A stretch of 64,000 nt of DNA from Alcanivorax jadensis T9 (lineage in GTDB: Bacteria; Pseudomonadota; Gammaproteobacteria; Pseudomonadales; Alcanivoracaceae): the NCBI RefSeq assembly GCF_000756655.1, contig NZ_ARXU01000006.1, positions 62,001 to 126,000 on the forward strand, written 5' to 3'. Positions 52,021 through 62,161 of the stretch are shown in pieces. The translations under genes and the position numbers were made by a program. Under the pieces are notes generated by a model. The model ran no database searches, was not told where the DNA came from, and saw only the letters and a list, made by a program, of their open reading frames with translations. How positions within the stretch are numbered: position 1 is the first letter of the stretch; every line of letters begins with the position of its first letter.

Positions 52021-55000
52021 TTATTCCCGTTTCACCTCGACCCACTGGCCCTTACTCCGCGCCTGACGGCGACCGTCGTACATGGCTTCCACGGTCCAGG
52101 CGGGCAGGTAGAAACGGCCAGCGAAGGAGGCGTTCAGGTCCACGCTCAAGGTCAGAGCATTCTTGCTGCCGGGTTTCAGGTCGAAGTAATGCATTACCCG
52201 GTCATCGCGCAGATCCTGATAGGTCACCTTCTCGTTGTTGTCCGCGCTGCCATCCAGGCGACTGCTGGTGAGCTGCCAGCCGGAAGGCAGGATTTGAGTC
52301 AGCGCCACATCGTCCAGAGTGCGCGACCCGGTGTTGGTCACCGTGACTTCGGCAGTGAAGTCCTGCCCCTGGTCCAGGCTAGCCGGGTTGATCGGCTTGT
52401 CATTGGCAAGGAACCGCACTGCCAGACTCAGGCCTTCGCTCACCGGCGCTTCGTTGCCCGGCGACGGGGTGCCGGTCTGGCTTAGGGTAACGAACAGCTT
52501 GCGGTCGCTGTCGTTACGCACGCTCAGCGACTGCGTGTCATCCCCTTCCCTGCCGCCGGCATTGAGTGGCTGGCGGGTGACCGGCGAGGTGGCGGCAATA
52601 TCCTGCCAGCTCTGTTTGCCTTCCTGCCACGCAAAGCGGTAACCATGATCGCCCCCCTGACTGCCCGCATAGCGGGCCATGGCCATCAGTGACCAGGCGG
52701 TGGTCTGGGTGCTGTACCAGCTCTGCCCGGATAGCTGATCGGCAATGTCACGGGCCAGGGTCCAGGCCTCCTGCTCCCGGTTCTGCGCCTCAGCCACAGT
52801 CAGGCGAATGGCCTGATCACGCAGGGAGGAGCCATAGGTGTAGCTGGCACCGTCATACTCCAGATTCTCAACGTCCAGGGCGGTCAGCTCCGCCGCCACA
52901 TCGCTGAGCCCCATCTGCTGATAGGCCGCCGCCAGCAACCAGCGACCGCTGTGGTAACTGGCGCTGCGAGGATAATCCTGCTTCGCCATCTGCAGACGCT
53001 CGCGCAGGCGGTTCATGGCCCCCACCTGGGGCTTGCCGGCCAGGGCCAGGGTGTACTGGCGATAGGCTTCGGCGCTCCATTCCCAGGGTCGATCTCCCAG
53101 GGTCTGACTGCGCCGCGACTGATAGTCGACCCAGTCATCGATCATGCCGGCGGGCACCGCATACCCCAGCCGTCTGGCTTCCAGCAGGAAGTGGCCGGCA
53201 TAGGTGGAGCCCCAGTCATTGGCCTGGGCCTGGCCGGGCCAGTAACCGAAGCCGCCATTGGCCAGCTGGAAACGCTTGAGCCGTTCGATGCCGGCGGTAA
53301 TGTTGGTCTGGATCTCCTGTTGCTGCTGCTCATCCAGTTGCACCAGCTGTTTCAGGTACAACTGCGGCAGCACCGACGAGGTGGTTTGCTCGACGCAACC
53401 ATGGGGATAGCGCAGCAGGTAATTCAGGCGTCGCTCCAGGCCCATGGCCGGCAGGGCACTGACTGTCAGGGTAGCACTGTTGGTACCGGTCATACCGTGG
53501 TGCTGGTAATCCAGCGCCCAGCTTTCCCCTTTCTCCAGCATCTTGAAGGTATCGCGGGTAGTAGGCGGGTTGGCCGCCCGTACCGGCAGGTGCACGGTTT
53601 CGCTGGCGCGATGCTTGCCGCCCGTGGCCGTCACCGTGACAGAGCCGGTACCCACCCGGTCGTTGGCGCGCAGACGCAGCATGGCGATCTGGTCCGACGG
53701 CCCGGTAAAGGTCATTTCCGCCTCGCCGGTTTCCACACTGAACAGGTCATCATCCGCCTGCACGGACAGCTTGACCTGTTTCACCGCGTCGTCGGTCACG
53801 AACACCGTCACCGGCAGGTCCACGGTTTCGCCGGGGCCCATCACCCGTGGCAGGGTACTCAGCACGGCCAGCGGCTGGGTGACGGTGATGTCCTGATCGG
53901 CCTTGCCATAAGCACCGTTGTCACCGGCCACCACCATGGCCCTGACCTGCCCCATGTAGGACGGCAGGGTGATCTCGTGACTGGCGCTGTCGCCCGCGTC
54001 CAGGGTGAAGGGACCGAGGAATTTCACCACCGGCGGGAAACGGCGGCGCTGTTTCTCGCGGCCGTCATCGGCACCATCGGAGCCGCCCAGGGCCAGCAAC
54101 CGGTCCAGCTCGGCCCCGTAGGCGCCGACCACCATATCGAACAGGTCCCAGGTCAGTACACCCAGGGCCTCACGACGGTAGAAGGCGCCATGGGGATCCG
54201 GGGTGCGGTAGTTAGTCAGGCCCAGTAGGCCCTCGTCCACCAGCGCCAGGGTATAGGTCATGGCCTTGCCCTGCTTTTCGCTGACTTTCACGATGAAGCT
54301 TTCTTCCGGCTTCACTTTTTTCGGAGCCTTGATCTGCGGCTGCAGACGGGTGGCCGGGTCTTCCACCAGCAACGGCACGATGCCGTACAAGCGGATGGGA
54401 CGATCGTTGTCCCGCTGGTGTGGCTGCAACAGGGCCACATGCACATACACGTTGGGCGCCATCTCGGCAGTGACCGGGATATCCAGCGTCTGGGCCTGGC
54501 CACTGGCCGGTAGCCAGTAGTGATCCAGCACCCGGGAGCCGTTCTCCAGACTTACCAGCAGGCGGCCTTCGCTGACGGCGGGCAGTTCCACCCGGGCGGT
54601 GTCTCCCACCTGGTAACTTTCTTTATCTGCGGACAGGGACAAGCGGGTGGCGGCATCCTGGCTGCCACTGGCCTGGTCGCTGCTCCAGCCCAGATACACC
54701 GTCTGCGAGGTGCAGTGATCACTTTGTCGATCACAGACGCGGATCAGGTGGCGGCCCCAGTCATAGGCGGCGCCGTCCAGCGTCCACTGGCCGCGCCCCT
54801 CTGCATCGGTGGTGATCTGGGCCTGGGTGACAGATCGGGTGTTGGGGTCGCTGATAAAGTTGCTCAGGTCCTCGCCGGAACGGTCCCACCACCAGCGCCA
54901 GTCAATTTCATAAACAGTAATATCCAGGGGCCGACCGGATACGGCCTTGCCCTCACTGCTGACGCTGATCAGGTCGATGGCGTGCTTGCCCTCGCGGGAC

Positions 55001-57612
55001 AACGCACCGCCCCAACCACTTCCCTGCGGCACCTGCATGCCTACCCAATGTTTGAAGGGATAGACCGGCACACTGCGGATCTGGGTGCTGTAGTCACCGC
55101 TGTTCTCAAACACCCGGGTTGTCAGGGTGGCACGCAGCAGGCCAGGGGTCTGCTCCACCGGGATGGTGAGCGGAAAGCTGGCCTTGCCCTGCCCGTCCAC
55201 ATGGGCCTCGAAGGCAGTAAAGGGCTCGCTACTGAGCGCGCGGGTGCTGTCATCGAAATGATAGGCATTGAGGCCATCGAAGCGGGTGGTGGTCGCCGCC
55301 ACTCGTACTTTTACATCCGCTTTCAGGTTGGCGGCGGTAGCGCCGTTGAGCCATTGAGTAAACAGGCCCACCTGCGCCGCCTCGTTGGCGGGCAGTTGCT
55401 CGGGCAATTCCAGGTCGATCTTCAGGCGGTTGGGCTTGATCGCTTCCACCCGCACCGGGGTATCGAAGTAGCGCTGGCCCAGCCGGGCTACAGCACGCCA
55501 GTTGCCAGTGGGCGCGTCTTCACTGGTGCTCAGGGTGAAGGCATAGAAGTCCCCCACCGGCTGATCCAGGGTGTAGCTTTTCACCTTGTTTCCACGGGGG
55601 TCGAACCAGTCCAGAGTCAGCGGGTGATCGTCGGGCAGCACAGCGTTCTTGTCTTCGAGAATAAAGGTCAGGTGGATGTCATCGCCCGGGCGCCACACAT
55701 CACGCTCTCCGTAGAAGAACCCTTTCAGGCCGTCTCGCACGGTCTGGCCGCTGGTGTTGAACTGGTTGGTGGGCAGCGCCCGGTTGCGGGCCACTTTCAG
55801 GAAACCGGTGTCGCGGTCTTTCACCGCCTGCAGATAAAAAGGTGTGCCATCCAGCTGGATGCTGGCCATCCCCTCTTTATCGGTAAGACCCATGCCCACC
55901 TGTTGCTGCTGGTAGTTGTAGGCCTTCACCACCACCTCGGCGGCGGGCTGGTTAGTGTCCAGGGTGGTAGCTACCACGTGCAGGGTATCGTCCTGACCGC
56001 GCTTGGCGATCAGCCCCAGGTTGGAGGCCAGGAAAGCGCGAGTGCTGCTGGCCAGGTCGTTATAGCGGTAGTAACTGTCGGAGCAGGGGTTGTCCTGTTC
56101 ATACCAGCTCAGGTAGCCGGCATCGCGGTAATAGTCGGCCAGCCGGTCCGGCTGCTGCTGTTCCTGGCCCGGGCCCTCGTAGTTGTCCGGCAGGGTTGTG
56201 TTGCGGGTCAGGGAGGCATCCGGGCAGGTGTAGGTAATGTCATCGCCATCAATGGTCAAGGTGAGATGCACCAGACCATTGGGGTGTTTGGCCATCAGCT
56301 CGGTCAGGTCCAGATGATAGCGCTGCCAGCCGTCGCCGTTGGCGGGCAACTCAAGGGTTTTCTGCCACAGGTAGCGACCGGTGCGGGTGTCCATGTCCCC
56401 TTCATCCAGCTCACTACCCTGCAGATAATTGCCAATATTGTCGTCAAACACCCGGAAGGCCTGCACCTTCACCGAGCGGATCCCCACCGCTTCAAAGGGC
56501 ACGCTGAGTTGCTTGCCATCCGGCAGGATGGTGCCCTTGCCGGCAAAGCGCACGCCGGGCTTGCTCATCATCAGGGTGACGGTTTTTTCCAGTTTTTCCG
56601 CCAGCCGGCCATGGCGGGCGGAGCGCAGGCCGGCATCGATCACCAGCGCCACATTTTCTTCCTTGTCGTCCTGCGGATAGACCCGCAGGCGGCTGCCGTC
56701 CACTTCCAGGCGTGGCGCCTTGCCGTTCAGGGTGACCAGGCCGTTGAGGTTCTGGGAGCCTTGCAACGCCTCGGAAAAATTCACTTCCACATGAGGTTTG
56801 GGGTAGTTCACTGCCCGCACATTGGTGACTTCGAAGACCGCCACCGCCGGGACGTTGTAATGGCGTTCACCCTGGTTCTCTACACCCAGGGGGGAGCCAT
56901 CCCAGCTCAAGGTCACCTGGCTGGCCTGGTCACCCCGGCGGATGCCGGCAACGGTAAATCCATGGCGGAAACCGGCCTTGTCGTGTTCCCAGCGTACCGG
57001 TAGCGTCTGATTGTCCTGGCTGGCACGCAGGCTTTTCTCCACCGCTTCGGCCTCGGCCAGATCCCGGGTTTCCAGGCTACCGGTGAGCACCATTTGTTCG
57101 CCGGCCTCGGCCGGCAACAGGGACTGCACCGTCAGGCTCAGTTGCTGACGCATCACCTGCAGGGGGAATTCTGCCGGAGGCAGCGTTTCATCCACACCGT
57201 CCAGGCCCTGGGCATAGAGCATCAGAGTCAGCGTCTCACCGGCGGCCAGCGGTTCCGAGGGGCGGATTTCCAGTCTGTCTTCGGCGGTGAAGCGTATTTC
57301 TGCCGGCATGTCCGGCACCAGACGGGCAACGCCGGAGACCGGTTGATCAAGCTTTTCTGCAGACGCTACCGGATGATTAAAGCGCACCACCAGCGGCGCC
57401 CGGGAACTGATGATCGAAGGGGGAGATGCCGCCAGGTGAGCCTGCCAGCGCTGATCCAGCTGTGTCGGCGCAGGCTGCGCGATTTGCCTGTCGGCTTTAT
57501 CCTGTTTAGGAGGAGAGTCACTGTCCCCCTTCTCTCCGGTATCACAGGCGCCCAGTGACAATGCCAGGCACAGCATCAGTAACCGAAAAAACGGCAATCC
57601 CCTCGTTGACAT
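52021..57612 (-). CDS. Bacterial alpha-2-macroglobulin (YfhM-like lipoprotein)
   Basis: An 1863-residue periplasmic lipoprotein. ATG 57612 gives a lipobox LGAC with Cys23. The sequence shows successive macroglobulin-type beta domains, a bait-like middle, and the thioester Cys1406-Val-Glu-Gln1409 in YPHGCVEQTTSS, followed by the helical thioester domain (GGFGYWPGQAQANDWGSTYAGHFLLEA). The thioester cysteine and glutamine are both kept, so it should be able to trap proteases covalently in the periplasm, as E. coli YfhM is thought to. The penicillin-binding protein PbpC often encoded beside it is not in this window. Confidence 0.93.
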   Translation of the reverse strand: MSTRGLPFFRLLMLCLALSLGACDTGEKGDSDSPPKQDKADRQIAQPAPTQLDQRWQAHLAASPPSIISSRAPLVVRFNHPVASAEKLDQPVSGVARLVPDMPAEIRFTAEDRLEIRPSEPLAAGETLTLMLYAQGLDGVDETLPPAEFPLQVMRQQLSLTVQSLLPAEAGEQMVLTGSLETRDLAEAEAVEKSLRASQDNQTLPVRWEHDKAGFRHGFTVAGIRRGDQASQVTLSWDGSPLGVENQGERHYNVPAVAVFEVTNVRAVNYPKPHVEVNFSEALQGSQNLNGLVTLNGKAPRLEVDGSRLRVYPQDDKEENVALVIDAGLRSARHGRLAEKLEKTVTLMMSKPGVRFAGKGTILPDGKQLSVPFEAVGIRSVKVQAFRVFDDNIGNYLQGSELDEGDMDTRTGRYLWQKTLELPANGDGWQRYHLDLTELMAKHPNGLVHLTLTIDGDDITYTCPDASLTRNTTLPDNYEGPGQEQQQPDRLADYYRDAGYLSWYEQDNPCSDSYYRYNDLASSTRAFLASNLGLIAKRGQDDTLHVVATTLDTNQPAAEVVVKAYNYQQQQVGMGLTDKEGMASIQLDGTPFYLQAVKDRDTGFLKVARNRALPTNQFNTSGQTVRDGLKGFFYGERDVWRPGDDIHLTFILEDKNAVLPDDHPLTLDWFDPRGNKVKSYTLDQPVGDFYAFTLSTSEDAPTGNWRAVARLGQRYFDTPVRVEAIKPNRLKIDLELPEQLPANEAAQVGLFTQWLNGATAANLKADVKVRVAATTTRFDGLNAYHFDDSTRALSSEPFTAFEAHVDGQGKASFPLTIPVEQTPGLLRATLTTRVFENSGDYSTQIRSVPVYPFKHWVGMQVPQGSGWGGALSREGKHAIDLISVSSEGKAVSGRPLDITVYEIDWRWWWDRSGEDLSNFISDPNTRSVTQAQITTDAEGRGQWTLDGAAYDWGRHLIRVCDRQSDHCTSQTVYLGWSSDQASGSQDAATRLSLSADKESYQVGDTARVELPAVSEGRLLVSLENGSRVLDHYWLPASGQAQTLDIPVTAEMAPNVYVHVALLQPHQRDNDRPIRLYGIVPLLVEDPATRLQPQIKAPKKVKPEESFIVKVSEKQGKAMTYTLALVDEGLLGLTNYRTPDPHGAFYRREALGVLTWDLFDMVVGAYGAELDRLLALGGSDGADDGREKQRRRFPPVVKFLGPFTLDAGDSASHEITLPSYMGQVRAMVVAGDNGAYGKADQDITVTQPLAVLSTLPRVMGPGETVDLPVTVFVTDDAVKQVKLSVQADDDLFSVETGEAEMTFTGPSDQIAMLRLRANDRVGTGSVTVTATGGKHRASETVHLPVRAANPPTTRDTFKMLEKGESWALDYQHHGMTGTNSATLTVSALPAMGLERRLNYLLRYPHGCVEQTTSSVLPQLYLKQLVQLDEQQQQEIQTNITAGIERLKRFQLANGGFGYWPGQAQANDWGSTYAGHFLLEARRLGYAVPAGMIDDWVDYQSRRSQTLGDRPWEWSAEAYRQYTLALAGKPQVGAMNRLRERLQMAKQDYPRSASYHSGRWLLAAAYQQMGLSDVAAELTALDVENLEYDGASYTYGSSLRDQAIRLTVAEAQNREQEAWTLARDIADQLSGQSWYSTQTTAWSLMAMARYAGSQGGDHGYRFAWQEGKQSWQDIAATSPVTRQPLNAGGREGDDTQSLSVRNDSDRKLFVTLSQTGTPSPGNEAPVSEGLSLAVRFLANDKPINPASLDQGQDFTAEVTVTNTGSRTLDDVALTQILPSGWQLTSSRLDGSADNNEKVTYQDLRDDRVMHYFDLKPGSKNALTLSVDLNASFAGRFYLPAWTVEAMYDGRRQARSKGQWVEVKRE

Positions 57613-57743
57613 AATACGCTTCCAATGCAAATTGATGATCAGGCCAAACATAGCACAACCGTTCTGCAATGCGTGGGCAGATCCACCGCAGTGTCAACGG
57701 TTTGGCAAAAGAGAAACAGCGGATTGAGCGGGGTCCTGTCGTG

Positions 57744-58781
57744 ATGCAGAAAAAAACCGGCTGGGGGCTGGCAGCCCTGGCCATGGCGTCGCTACTGACC
57801 ACCTGGTGGCTGACCCCGGGCGATCCCGATGAGGCGCTCTGGGAGGACTACCTGAGCCGGATTGCCCGGCTGACTCGACAGGATATTCCCGCGCGAGACC
57901 CGCTTCCCGTACTGGCCTATCCCGGTGCCCGAGAACTACGGCTGCCGCTGCCGGAACACCGGGTGGATATGCTCGACTATCTGGAACTACGACACTGCGG
58001 CCTGATGGAACTGATCAGCCAGCGCAACAGCTCGCTGGGTAAGCTGCAGGCGGATTCCTTACGGCTCAGTCATGAACTGGCGTTTATTCACCAGGCGCGC
58101 ACCTGCCTGGAGGAACAAACCCTGGATGACCCGGAGCTGGTCAACGTCATGTCGCAGGTGGTGGCCGAAAAGGAAGCCGCGCTGCCGGCCCTGTACTGGA
58201 ATGTACTTACCGCCAGCGAGGAAATACGGCGCTTTTTCAGCCAGTCCCCTTCCGCCAGTGTCGGCGACACCAGTGCTGCCTTGCAGAGCCTGCAACAGCT
58301 GAGTCACACCCTGATCGCCCACAAACAAAGTGGCGCCGTGACACCACTGAATCTGGAACCCTTGCTGGAAACCCTGGCCCGTAACCAGGCCGGCGGTCAT
58401 CTACTGCGGCGCATGGCGCTTTCACTGCGGGAACTGGAGCGGGGCAACCAGCTGCTCGAAGGCATTGATCCGCAGCGCCTCTGCCCCCGCAATCAGGCCA
58501 GCACCCGGGCCCGGCGGTTGCGCAATGTGCTGGACAATGTCTGGGGCCCCAGTGTGCAAAAATCGCTGGCGGAAAGTCGCCGCCAGCGCCAAACACTGGC
58601 TGACAGCCTGGAACAGATGAACGGTCTGCTGGATTCACCCCCTGCCCCTTTCACCCGCTGGCGGCACCATTACTTCGGCCCGAACGGGGTGGAAAGCCGC
58701 ATGGAGCGTGCGCTGGAGCGCCATGTGACCCTGTGGCAGGAACACCTGGGCGCCTGCGGACTGATGCCGGGGAAACCCTGA
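57744..58781 (+). CDS. DUF3080 family protein
   Basis: A 345-residue exported or anchored protein. The start is ATG 57744 (a GTG precedes it). One hydrophobic N-terminal segment (about 7-24) is followed by an almost wholly alpha-helical body with two Cys-containing segments (LRHCGLMELISQRNS and QARTCLEEQTLDDPEL) and a conserved C-terminus (WQEHLGACGLMPG). The family is of unknown function and common in gammaproteobacteria. It is divergent from the alpha-2-macroglobulin gene with 131 bases between them. Confidence 0.8.
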   Translation: MQKKTGWGLAALAMASLLTTWWLTPGDPDEALWEDYLSRIARLTRQDIPARDPLPVLAYPGARELRLPLPEHRVDMLDYLELRHCGLMELISQRNSSLGKLQADSLRLSHELAFIHQARTCLEEQTLDDPELVNVMSQVVAEKEAALPALYWNVLTASEEIRRFFSQSPSASVGDTSAALQSLQQLSHTLIAHKQSGAVTPLNLEPLLETLARNQAGGHLLRRMALSLRELERGNQLLEGIDPQRLCPRNQASTRARRLRNVLDNVWGPSVQKSLAESRRQRQTLADSLEQMNGLLDSPPAPFTRWRHHYFGPNGVESRMERALERHVTLWQEHLGACGLMPGKP

Positions 58782-58879
58782 CTCGGAGCTTATATGCACT
58801 TTCGTGCAAAAATTGACCTGGCGGGCTAAACAGAAAGTCTACAAAGCGAATGTTTCGGCGAACAACTGTCCACATAATG

Positions 58880-58980
58880 CCAGGCGTCGATGAGGTCCCA
58901 TCCATCGACTCCGGAGTTTTACTCCGTGATAGCTCTCCCGAGCCAAACTATTCACGGCGCCTTTTGGCGCCGTTTTTTTT
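58880..58980 (+). ncRNA. Candidate small RNA with three hairpins
   Basis: About 100 bases past the DUF3080 stop there are three consecutive structures: GTCGATG...CATCGAC (58886-58909), CGGAGT-TTT-ACTCCG (58912-58926) and the terminator ACGGCGCC-TTTT-GGCGCCGT plus T8. CATAAT at 58873-58878 could be a -10 box; the -35 region is weak. It may be an independent sRNA, or a processed 3' fragment of the DUF3080 mRNA. Confidence 0.4.
58954..58980 (+). terminator. Strong rho-independent terminator
   Basis: An 8-bp perfect stem ACGGCGCC/GGCGCCGT with a TTTT loop, followed by at least seven T. It ends the DUF3080 transcript or the candidate small RNA. Confidence 0.95.
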
Positions 58981-58998
58981 GGGGGGGATGTACCGGGT

Positions 58999-59271
58999 AG
59001 CTACGAAGCCGCTGTAGGAGCGCCGCTTGAGGCGCGAACCGAGCGCGAGCGAGGGGACACGACAGAGGTATAGAGCTGTCGGTCATTCTTTCTGAAACCT
59101 GTCGAGCCTTGATATTCCTGATTGCCCTGCGGGCAATGTCCTCGCTGAGGCTCGGTTCGCGCCTCAAGCGGCGTTATTCGCACGCTCACACTTCGGGCCG
59201 CACGGAACTGCGTGCGTTACTCCGCTACGCTCCGTTCCTACAGCGGTTATCAGAAAGGTTGCCTCGTAGCT
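58999..59271. repeat. Multi-block inverted-repeat element beside pelG
   Basis: Nested arms: AGCTACGA (58999-59006) with TCGTAGCT (59264-59271), GCTGTAGGA (59011-59019) with TCCTACAGC (59236-59244), and a perfect 23-bp pair at 59022-59044 and 59150-59172 (GCCGCTTGAGGCGCG...). Interior hairpins include ATTGCCC-TGC-GGGCAAT. The right edge touches the pelG stop codon. It has no ORF of its own. Confidence 0.7.
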
Positions 59272-60641
59272 CAATTCAACATAAACGTCGAATACTCCAG
59301 TTCTCCCATCTTCCGATTCACCAGCCACAACCCCAGCATCACACACACAGCCAACGACAGCAGGAAACCGAAGCCGAAGAATTGCGGACCCAGGTACAAG
59401 CTTATGCCGGTAAAGATCACGTTCAACACGAAGAACAGGCCGGTGAGCAGTACCAGCATGCGGCGCTGGTCCAGGTAGCAGAACACGTTGATGATGGCCA
59501 GGAACACCACCTGTAACGCCGTGGCCACCAGCTGGACTTTGAGCAACGGCAGGTACAAGTCGGTAATCCCCAGGGCCGCGAAAATCTGGGCGCCAGCCAC
59601 CATGATCACCAGGGCCGAGATGGCCTGGATCTTGAGGATCTGGAAGATGCCCTGACGAATCACGAACACCATCTGGTTGCGCATCTCCTCGATATAGGAC
59701 AACGACCCCCCTTCACGCACCGCATCGTAGAAATTGCTGTAGTACTCCACAAAGTCGGTTTCCATGCGCACCAGAAACACGGCCATGCCGGGAATCAGCG
59801 ACAGGTAGGACAGGAACACCGGAATATCATAGATCAGCGAGGCGTGCAGCGGACCAATCACCTCGCTCCCGGTGCCGCTGTAAAACCAGAACATGGCCTT
59901 GTCGGCCCATACCCCGGCGTTGTAGAAAAACCCCACCAGCATCAGGCTGGGATACAGGTAGCGGGGGCGAAACATGTCGAAGGACACCATGCTGAGCGCC
60001 GGGTAGCCGCGCACGATCAATACCAGCATGCCGGCGAGCAAGGTCACCTGACCCAGCAGAAACCCGAGCAACAACCCTTCCAGATCAAGAAAGCGCAGCA
60101 ACAGAGCACCCACCACGGTGATCCCGTAACCCAGGGCGTACAGCACCAGTATTGCCTTGTACTGTTTCATGCCTGACAGGAACACGGTGGCGATCCAGAT
60201 ATTGCACAGCACCACAAAGCTGGCCGCCATCAACACCCGGAACAGGATGCTCTGCTCCGGAAACAGGAACACCGCCGCTACTAACGACAGCACCCCGCCA
60301 ATCACCGTGACCAGCAGGGTAACGCCGCCATAGTTGGGCAGAATCAAATCTTCGCGCTGCTCAAAGGCGCGGTCAGCACAGAAACGGGTAAAGGCCAGTT
60401 GCACGGTACCGGTGAGCACCAGGCTGATCGCGATCAGATAGGTAACAGTGACCTGGAACTGGGATACGGCAATATCCGGTACCACCGCCCCCAGGCTGAA
60501 AATACCGATGATCAGGATACCGATAATCGACAGCACCCAAGGCCCGGAGCTGATCACGCCGGCATAGGCGTAGGCACGGATCAAGCCCAGCAAGGTATCC
60601 TTGCGCAGCAGTTTTCGCAGTTCGAAGCCGATACCCGCCAT
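59271..60641 (-). CDS. pelG: Pel exopolysaccharide inner-membrane transporter PelG
   Basis: A 456-residue polytopic membrane protein with about twelve helices. The opening MAGIGFELRKLLRKDTLLGLIRAYAYAG and AGVISSGPWVLSIIGILIIG are characteristic of PelG, a MOP/polysaccharide-flippase relative. It works with PelD, PelE and PelF to move the growing cationic Pel polymer across the inner membrane. Its start overlaps the pelF stop by one base (TGATG). Confidence 0.93.
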   Translation of the reverse strand: MAGIGFELRKLLRKDTLLGLIRAYAYAGVISSGPWVLSIIGILIIGIFSLGAVVPDIAVSQFQVTVTYLIAISLVLTGTVQLAFTRFCADRAFEQREDLILPNYGGVTLLVTVIGGVLSLVAAVFLFPEQSILFRVLMAASFVVLCNIWIATVFLSGMKQYKAILVLYALGYGITVVGALLLRFLDLEGLLLGFLLGQVTLLAGMLVLIVRGYPALSMVSFDMFRPRYLYPSLMLVGFFYNAGVWADKAMFWFYSGTGSEVIGPLHASLIYDIPVFLSYLSLIPGMAVFLVRMETDFVEYYSNFYDAVREGGSLSYIEEMRNQMVFVIRQGIFQILKIQAISALVIMVAGAQIFAALGITDLYLPLLKVQLVATALQVVFLAIINVFCYLDQRRMLVLLTGLFFVLNVIFTGISLYLGPQFFGFGFLLSLAVCVMLGLWLVNRKMGELEYSTFMLN

Positions 60642-62161
60642 CAGTGCTCCCCTTCCAGCAAACCCTGATACAGCTCACGGTAAGAGCCGAACATCTGCTG
60701 CTGGGTGTACAGGGTTTCCACTCGGCGAATGCCGGCCTGCTGCGCGTCGTGCCAGGCCTGCGGGTCACTGAGTAGCTTGGCCACCGCCTTGCCCAGAGCT
60801 TCCGGGTCAGCAATGCCCACCACGGAACCGGCCGTGCCAAACGCCCGATCCTCTTCCTCCAGTCCTTCGATCAATTGTCGACAGGAACCCACATCCGTGG
60901 ACACCGCCGGCACGCCAGCGGCAAAGCCTTCCAGCAATACCAGCGGCAGGGCTTCACTAATGGAGCTGAGCACCACTACGCCTACTTTTGGCAGCAGCTC
61001 GTCGATCTTCTGAAAGCCGAGAAACTCCACGTTCTTTTCCAGGCCCAGACTGGTGACCAAAGAGCGGCACTCTGCAGCGTATTCCTTGTCTTCATCCTCG
61101 GGCCCGGCAATCCAGCCCTTGGCGTCGGGTATCTCGTTAACCAGGGTGCGCATGGCGCGCAGGAAGGTTTTGACGTCCTTGATGGGGACTACCCGGCCGA
61201 TCAGGCAGGCGGTCTGGGGTATCTCTTCACCCCGGACAGCACGGACCTTTTCCATGCGTGGCAGGTCGATGCCATTGGGAATATTGAGCGTGCGCTCGGC
61301 GGGGGCGCCGTCTTCCACCTGCCGTTGCCGGTTGCGTTCGTAAAGCGCCACGATGCGGTTCGATGACTGGTAACACTCGCGCCCCAGCTCGGTAAAAAAG
61401 TTCACCCACTTTTCGCGAAAGTACGCCATTTCCGCATTATTCTTTTCCACCAGCCCGCGGTTATCGCTGATCCATTCACTCTGGAACAAATCAATCTTGC
61501 GTTCCTTGGTGTAGATACCGTGTTCGGACAGCAGCAGCGGCTTACCGGTGCGCCGTTTCAGCATGGCGCCCAGAAAGCCGGCATAACCGGTGGAGATGGT
61601 GTGATACATGCGCGCCGGGATCAGATTGGAGGCAATGTCATTCAGCACCCAGAGCGGCGCATGCATGATGCGAACTGTCCAGAAATAATCGACAAATGAA
61701 GGATCCCGGCTGTGTTCCCGATAGGCATCTGAAATGAAATTCCAGCTTGCCCGGCTATGCAAAAATGACTCCTCAGAGTAACAGCAGCCATCCCCCAGGC
61801 CATCCAACGTTTCTCCAAGCAGAGCTTCCCGCTCCGGAGAATGTTCGCCGGAGCGCATCAGATCGTGTAAACGGCTCAGGCGATGATAGGCTTCGGCATC
61901 ACCTTTTTTCGGTTTTTTTTGCGCGCCACGCTGGAAGTCATGCAGGTAATGCACCTCCAGATGAACCACATTGTCCGGCAGGGTGTATTTCATGTCGCCA
62001 TAGTCTTCCGGGCGACTGCCGATAAAACAGCAGGCAAAGGTATATTCGGGAAACCCCCGGATGATCTGGTTTACCCAGCTCGACACCCCGCCACTGACAT
62101 AGGGAAAGGTCCCCTCCAGCAACAGGCAGATGTCTGCCTTATCCGCTCTGGGCAGCGCCAT
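60641..62161 (-). CDS. pelF: Pel glycosyltransferase PelF
   Basis: A 506-residue cytosolic GT4-type glycosyltransferase. ICLLLEGTFPYVSGGVSSWVNQIIRGFP at the N-terminus and LLSEHGIYTKERKIDLFQSEWI are PelF hallmarks; NIPNGIDLPRM, VGVVVLSSISEALPLVLLEGFAAGVP (nucleotide-sugar site, E-x7-E-like) follow. It uses UDP-sugars (UDP-GlcNAc or UDP-GalNAc in P. aeruginosa) to make the Pel polymer. It overlaps pelE by 23 bases. Confidence 0.94.
   Translation of the reverse strand: MALPRADKADICLLLEGTFPYVSGGVSSWVNQIIRGFPEYTFACCFIGSRPEDYGDMKYTLPDNVVHLEVHYLHDFQRGAQKKPKKGDAEAYHRLSRLHDLMRSGEHSPEREALLGETLDGLGDGCCYSEESFLHSRASWNFISDAYREHSRDPSFVDYFWTVRIMHAPLWVLNDIASNLIPARMYHTISTGYAGFLGAMLKRRTGKPLLLSEHGIYTKERKIDLFQSEWISDNRGLVEKNNAEMAYFREKWVNFFTELGRECYQSSNRIVALYERNRQRQVEDGAPAERTLNIPNGIDLPRMEKVRAVRGEEIPQTACLIGRVVPIKDVKTFLRAMRTLVNEIPDAKGWIAGPEDEDKEYAAECRSLVTSLGLEKNVEFLGFQKIDELLPKVGVVVLSSISEALPLVLLEGFAAGVPAVSTDVGSCRQLIEGLEEEDRAFGTAGSVVGIADPEALGKAVAKLLSDPQAWHDAQQAGIRRVETLYTQQQMFGSYRELYQGLLEGEH

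Noticed and set aside
54520-57003. Plus-strand ORF of 827 codons
   Set aside because: It is the antisense shadow of the alpha-2-macroglobulin gene. Its translation has no family motifs and its composition reflects the opposite strand.
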